From assembly GCA_023139225.1 (NCBI GenBank), contig JAGLNZ010000051.1:1-9072 (forward strand): DNA of 9,072 nucleotides, read 5' to 3'. Each line of letters begins with the position of its first letter. The first letter of the stretch is position 1. Below are positions 5,889 through 9,072 of this stretch, piece by piece. The position numbers were made by a program, and so were the translations under genes. This DNA is from Desulfobacula sp. Its GTDB lineage: Bacteria; Desulfobacterota; Desulfobacteria; Desulfobacterales; Desulfobacteraceae. The notes below the pieces were generated by a model. That model did not search any database. It saw only the letters and a list, made by a program, of their open reading frames with translations, and was not told the origin of the DNA.

Positions 5889-7944
5889 CACGGTTCAAAA
5901 TTTTAAGGATTTCCCCATCAAGAAAATACTTGTTGTGGATGATGAAGAAAGCCTTCGATTGATTTTAACCAAAGCTTTGAAAAGGGCCGGATTTTTTTGT
6001 AAGGATGTTGAAGATGCCCAAAAGGCAATTGAACTGATAGATTCAGAAGAGTTTGACCTTGTCATTTCAGATATTTCAATGCCGGGAATGGATGGTATTG
6101 AATTACTCAAAAAAATAAAAACAGGTTACCCTGCAATTGATGTCATCATCATGACCGGATATGGATCGGATTACTCTTATGTTGACATTATGGATGCCGG
6201 TGCTTCAGACTATATGACAAAGCCCTTTAATTTGAATTCCACCCTTGCCAGAATCAACAGAATAGCAAGAGAAAAGAAAAATTTAATCAATCTTACGAAA
6301 ACCAACCAGGAGCTGTGTGTTGCCATAGAGCGGGCAAATATTCTAGCAAGAGAAGCAAAAGAAGCATCAAAGGCAAAGACTTTTTTCCTTGCCAGTATGA
6401 GCCATGAAATACGAACGCCGTTAAACGGAATTGTCGGATACACGGATATGTTGTTAGATACACCCCTGGATGATGAACAAAAATCCTTTTTAAAGAATGC
6501 AAAATTTTCCTGTGAAACGCTTTTGTCAGTTGTAAATGATATACTTGATTTTTCCAAAGTCGAGGCAGGTAAACTCACCCTTGAAAAAATTGCTTTTGAT
6601 CCTGAAGTTCTCTGCTTTGATACCATTGATGCAGTGAGAACCAAAGTGGATGAATCAAAAGTTGAATTGCTTTGTTCCGTTGCCGATTCTGTTCCGGGTC
6701 AAGTTATTGGTGACCCCCACAGGTTTCGGCAGGTTTTACTCAACCTTTTGGGTAATGCGGTAAAATTTACAAGTGAAGGATCCATTAAGCTTTGTATTGA
6801 TGCCAAGCAAATGGATCAAAATTTTAGCAGGTTGACTATCAGTGTTCATGACAGTGGTATCGGCATAGCAAAAGACGACTTAAAAAAAATATTTCAGCCT
6901 TTTATTCAATCAGAGGATGATATCACAAACAGATATGGCGGAACCGGCCTGGGCCTTGCTATCAGTAAAAATATTGCTAATAAAATGGACGGGGATGTCA
7001 GAGCTGAAAGTACAGTAAATAAAGGATCAGTCTTTTATTTTACCTCCTGTTTTAAAATTGCAGAGAACAAAAAGGTAAGACGGGTCAGACCCGCACAATT
7101 AAATGGTAAAAAAGCGCTGCTTTCAACAACATCCGACGAGACCCATAAAATTTTTTCCCATGAATTCAAACTTGCCGGCATGGAAGTCTTCCATGTGAAC
7201 TATACAGATCTTGAATTTTTTCTGAAACAAGATGCAAATCATGAGTTTGATATTGCTATTATTGATTTTGGAAAAATAGTTAAAAACTTAACCAAAGATT
7301 TTATTCAAAAAATCAACAAACTCCTGCCGGATAGATGTCAATTTGACTTTATTGCCTGTTCAATACCTGTTCCGGGTATTGCTGATACTTTCCGCAAAGC
7401 AGGGTTCAAAGGTTTTTTACCTAAGCCGGTTTCAAAGAGAAAATTATTTGAAATGATTTCCTATGTTATGGGAATGGAAAGGGCAGGCAGCAACATCACT
7501 GAAAATAGAAACGAGATAATCACAGCTCATTTGTTGTCTGAAAATAAAAAGCATGCCGCTTCTATTTTGCTGGTTGAAGATAATCCTGTAAACCAAAAAA
7601 TGACAAGCCTGATGCTTTCCAAGGCCGGATATATGATCGATATTGCCTCTAACGGTCAGGAAGCTGTCACAAAATATACTTTACACCCTGATGCCTATGA
7701 TTTGATATTTATGGATATCAATATGCCAATAATGGATGGGTTTCAGGCGACTGAATTGATCCGTTCTTTTGAAAGAAAAAATCAATCAATGCAAAAAATT
7801 CCAATTCTTGCATTAACGGCTAATGTGCTTGATAATTTTAAGCAAAAATGCATTGAAGCAGGAATGGATGAATTTTTAACCAAGCCAATTAAACGAGATA
7901 TTGTATTCCAGGCAATTCAGAAATGGATAAATATCAGGCATTAA
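5881..7944 (+). CDS. Hybrid sensor histidine kinase (REC-HisKA-HATPase-degenerate REC-REC)
   Basis: A 687-residue cytoplasmic signalling protein with no transmembrane segment. REC1 (about 13-130) has the acidic pair Asp20/Asp21, phospho-acceptor Asp64 (VISDISMPGMDG), Thr92 and Lys114. A helical linker (131-165) leads to HisKA with the H-box SMSHEIRTP, His175. The HATPase_c domain has N-box Asn288/Asn292, G1 DSGIGIA (324-330) and G2 GGTGLGLA (353-360). A second receiver-like domain (about 409-530) keeps Asp462, Ser494 and Lys515 but lacks the N-terminal acidic pair. REC3 (about 561-685) is complete: Glu566/Asp567, Asp612 (MDINMPIMDG), Thr646, Lys668. There is no HPt or output domain, so phosphate probably passes from His175 to Asp612 and then to a separate HPt protein, while REC1 takes input from another system. 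The ATG at 5881 follows GGAAAGGG and overlaps the efp stop; an in-frame ATG at 5845 lies inside efp and would add 12 residues. It converges on topA with 6 nt between stops. Confidence 0.93.
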   Translation: MSNTVQNFKDFPIKKILVVDDEESLRLILTKALKRAGFFCKDVEDAQKAIELIDSEEFDLVISDISMPGMDGIELLKKIKTGYPAIDVIIMTGYGSDYSYVDIMDAGASDYMTKPFNLNSTLARINRIAREKKNLINLTKTNQELCVAIERANILAREAKEASKAKTFFLASMSHEIRTPLNGIVGYTDMLLDTPLDDEQKSFLKNAKFSCETLLSVVNDILDFSKVEAGKLTLEKIAFDPEVLCFDTIDAVRTKVDESKVELLCSVADSVPGQVIGDPHRFRQVLLNLLGNAVKFTSEGSIKLCIDAKQMDQNFSRLTISVHDSGIGIAKDDLKKIFQPFIQSEDDITNRYGGTGLGLAISKNIANKMDGDVRAESTVNKGSVFYFTSCFKIAENKKVRRVRPAQLNGKKALLSTTSDETHKIFSHEFKLAGMEVFHVNYTDLEFFLKQDANHEFDIAIIDFGKIVKNLTKDFIQKINKLLPDRCQFDFIACSIPVPGIADTFRKAGFKGFLPKPVSKRKLFEMISYVMGMERAGSNITENRNEIITAHLLSENKKHAASILLVEDNPVNQKMTSLMLSKAGYMIDIASNGQEAVTKYTLHPDAYDLIFMDINMPIMDGFQATELIRSFERKNQSMQKIPILALTANVLDNFKQKCIEAGMDEFLTKPIKRDIVFQAIQKWINIRH

Positions 7945-7950
7945 TTTTTT

Positions 7951-9072
7951 TTACTGATGTTCTTTAAAACCACAATCTTTGTTGGGGCATTTTAAAAATT
8001 TGCCTTCTTTTTTGGTTTCTTTTTCAACAAGAAAGGGCGAGTTGCAATCAGGACAAGATTTTTCAACGGGTTTATCCCATGATGCAAATGTACATTTCGG
8101 GTACTTTGAGCAGCCAAAAAAGATTTTTCCTCTTCTTGATTTTTTTTCGACAATTGTTCCTGAACAATCGGCTTCAGGACATTTTACGCCGATATCTTTT
8201 TGGCTGTGTTCACCATTAACAGATTCAGTATGCTTACAATCAGGATACCCGGTGCAGGCGAGAAAGGGGCCGAAACGGCCTTCTTTTTGAACCATGGGTT
8301 TGCCGCATTTAACACAATCTTTGACTTTGGTATTATCTATGATTTTTTCAACAATGGAAATCTTGCCCTTTTCATCTCTAAGATAATTGCTGGTAAATGA
8401 ACAGTCCGGATATCCGGTACAAGCCAGAAAATGACCATTCCTGCCGATTTTAATATTCAATTGCTTCCCACAGGACGGACAGCTTAGATCTGTATCAACT
8501 CCCACACCTTTTACACTGATCATCTGTTCACTGGCAGCATCCAGATATTTTTTGAATGATGCATAAAATTGGGTTAAAAGTTGGACTTCTTCTAACCTGC
8601 CGCTTTCAACATCGTCAAGGTTGGTTTCCATCTGGGCTGTAAATGAGATATTTAAAACATTGGGAAAAGAAGATACCAACAGATCATTTACAATAAACCC
8701 GAGTTCACTTGGAATGAAATACCGTTTTATCAGGTCAACATATCCTTTGTCTCGAATCACTGACAGGATGGAAGCATAGGTGCTTGGTCGACCGATACCG
8801 TTCTTTTCAAGCTCTTTTACAAGTGTAGCTTCAGAGAACCTGGGCGGGGGTTTTGTAAAATGCTGTTTGGGAATAATCTGCTCTGTTTTTAAGATAGTTC
8901 CAATTTTTGCATCAGGCAGAGCCTGGATCTCTTTTTCTTTTGAATTATTATCCTGGGAATAAAGGATCATGAACCCTTTGAATTTCACAGTTGAACCACT
9001 GACTGAAAATAAATATTTATCCGTTGCCTGAATCAAAATTGTTTTTTGATCAATAATTGCCTGTGCCATTTG
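7951..9072 (-). CDS. topA: DNA topoisomerase I, C-terminal part (truncated at window edge)
   Basis: 373 codons of a type IA topoisomerase, open at the right edge. The Met encoded at 9069-9067 is internal: the preceding codon is Gln, giving the common SQMA context before the domain II/IV strands. The enzyme relaxes negative supercoils by single-strand passage. The catalytic Tyr and TOPRIM acidic residues lie upstream, outside the window. Seen here are the signature KPPPRFSEATLVKELEKNG, GIGRPSTYASI, and LGFIVNDLL, then SFTAQMETNLDDVESG. Four Cys4 zinc fingers follow: about 8401-8481 (CPSCG...GYPDC), 8236-8316 (CVKCG...GYPDC), 8092-8181 (CPEADC...KYPKC) and 7972-8055 (CPDC...CPNKDCGF). The fingers bind single-stranded DNA, and in E. 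coli the C-terminus also contacts RNA polymerase. All sixteen cysteines are present, and four Cys4 fingers are at the high end for bacterial TopA. Confidence 0.95.
   Translation of the reverse strand, partial: QMAQAIIDQKTILIQATDKYLFSVSGSTVKFKGFMILYSQDNNSKEKEIQALPDAKIGTILKTEQIIPKQHFTKPPPRFSEATLVKELEKNGIGRPSTYASILSVIRDKGYVDLIKRYFIPSELGFIVNDLLVSSFPNVLNISFTAQMETNLDDVESGRLEEVQLLTQFYASFKKYLDAASEQMISVKGVGVDTDLSCPSCGKQLNIKIGRNGHFLACTGYPDCSFTSNYLRDEKGKISIVEKIIDNTKVKDCVKCGKPMVQKEGRFGPFLACTGYPDCKHTESVNGEHSQKDIGVKCPEADCSGTIVEKKSRRGKIFFGCSKYPKCTFASWDKPVEKSCPDCNSPFLVEKETKKEGKFLKCPNKDCGFKEHQ

Noticed and set aside
7933..7958. ATCAG...CTGAT inverted repeat at the kinase/topA junction as a bidirectional terminator
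   Set aside because: Only 5 bp with a 16-nt loop that contains the T-run; too weak to call.
9067..9069. ATG at 9069 as the true start of the topoisomerase gene
   Set aside because: The frame continues upstream to the window edge, the peptide begins in the middle of the TopA core, and the catalytic region is missing, so this is a truncated gene, not a short one.

Overview
The window is AT-rich and densely coded, and it reads as chromosomal housekeeping DNA. The low GC, the Desulfobacterota-like small Cys protein and the mix of genes suggest a marine sulfate-reducing deltaproteobacterium (Desulfobacterales such as Desulfobacula or Desulfobacter relatives). That placement is inference from gene content and style, not a search result. 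I see no tRNA, rRNA, CRISPR array, insertion sequence or phage gene.

Layout, left to right. (1) 1-146, minus: N-terminal 48 codons of an RbgA/YlqF-type ribosome-assembly GTPase, running off the left edge. (2) 202-963, minus: an inositol-monophosphatase family enzyme starting at TTG, probably co-transcribed with rbgA from a good sigma70-type promoter at 1001-1029 that has a tandem 11-bp repeat beside its -35. (3) 1147-2256, plus: an MltD-like lytic transglycosylase with a signal peptide, SLT domain and one LysM. (4) 2259-2417, minus: a 52-residue Cys-rich protein, tail-to-tail with mltD. (5) 2418-2615: a non-coding gap containing an imperfect hairpin. (6) 2616-3593, minus: a one-TM coiled-coil protein of unknown function, 24 nt downstream of (7) guaA (3618-5147, minus), GMP synthase. 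(8) 5148-5324: divergent promoter region. (9) efp (5325-5888, plus), elongation factor P, overlapping by 8 nt (10) a large hybrid histidine kinase (5881-7944, plus; REC-HisKA-HATPase-degenerate REC-REC). (11) 7951-9072, minus: the C-terminal part of topA with four zinc fingers, running off the right edge.

Together the genes cover ribosome assembly and translation (rbgA, efp), purine nucleotide synthesis (guaA), DNA supercoiling (topA), cell-wall turnover (mltD) and signalling (the hybrid kinase). Nothing here is a clear new multi-gene system. The items most worth a second look are the 52-aa Cys-rich protein, the coupling of a multi-receiver kinase to efp, the coiled-coil membrane protein behind guaA, and the tandem dyad repeat at the IMPase promoter.
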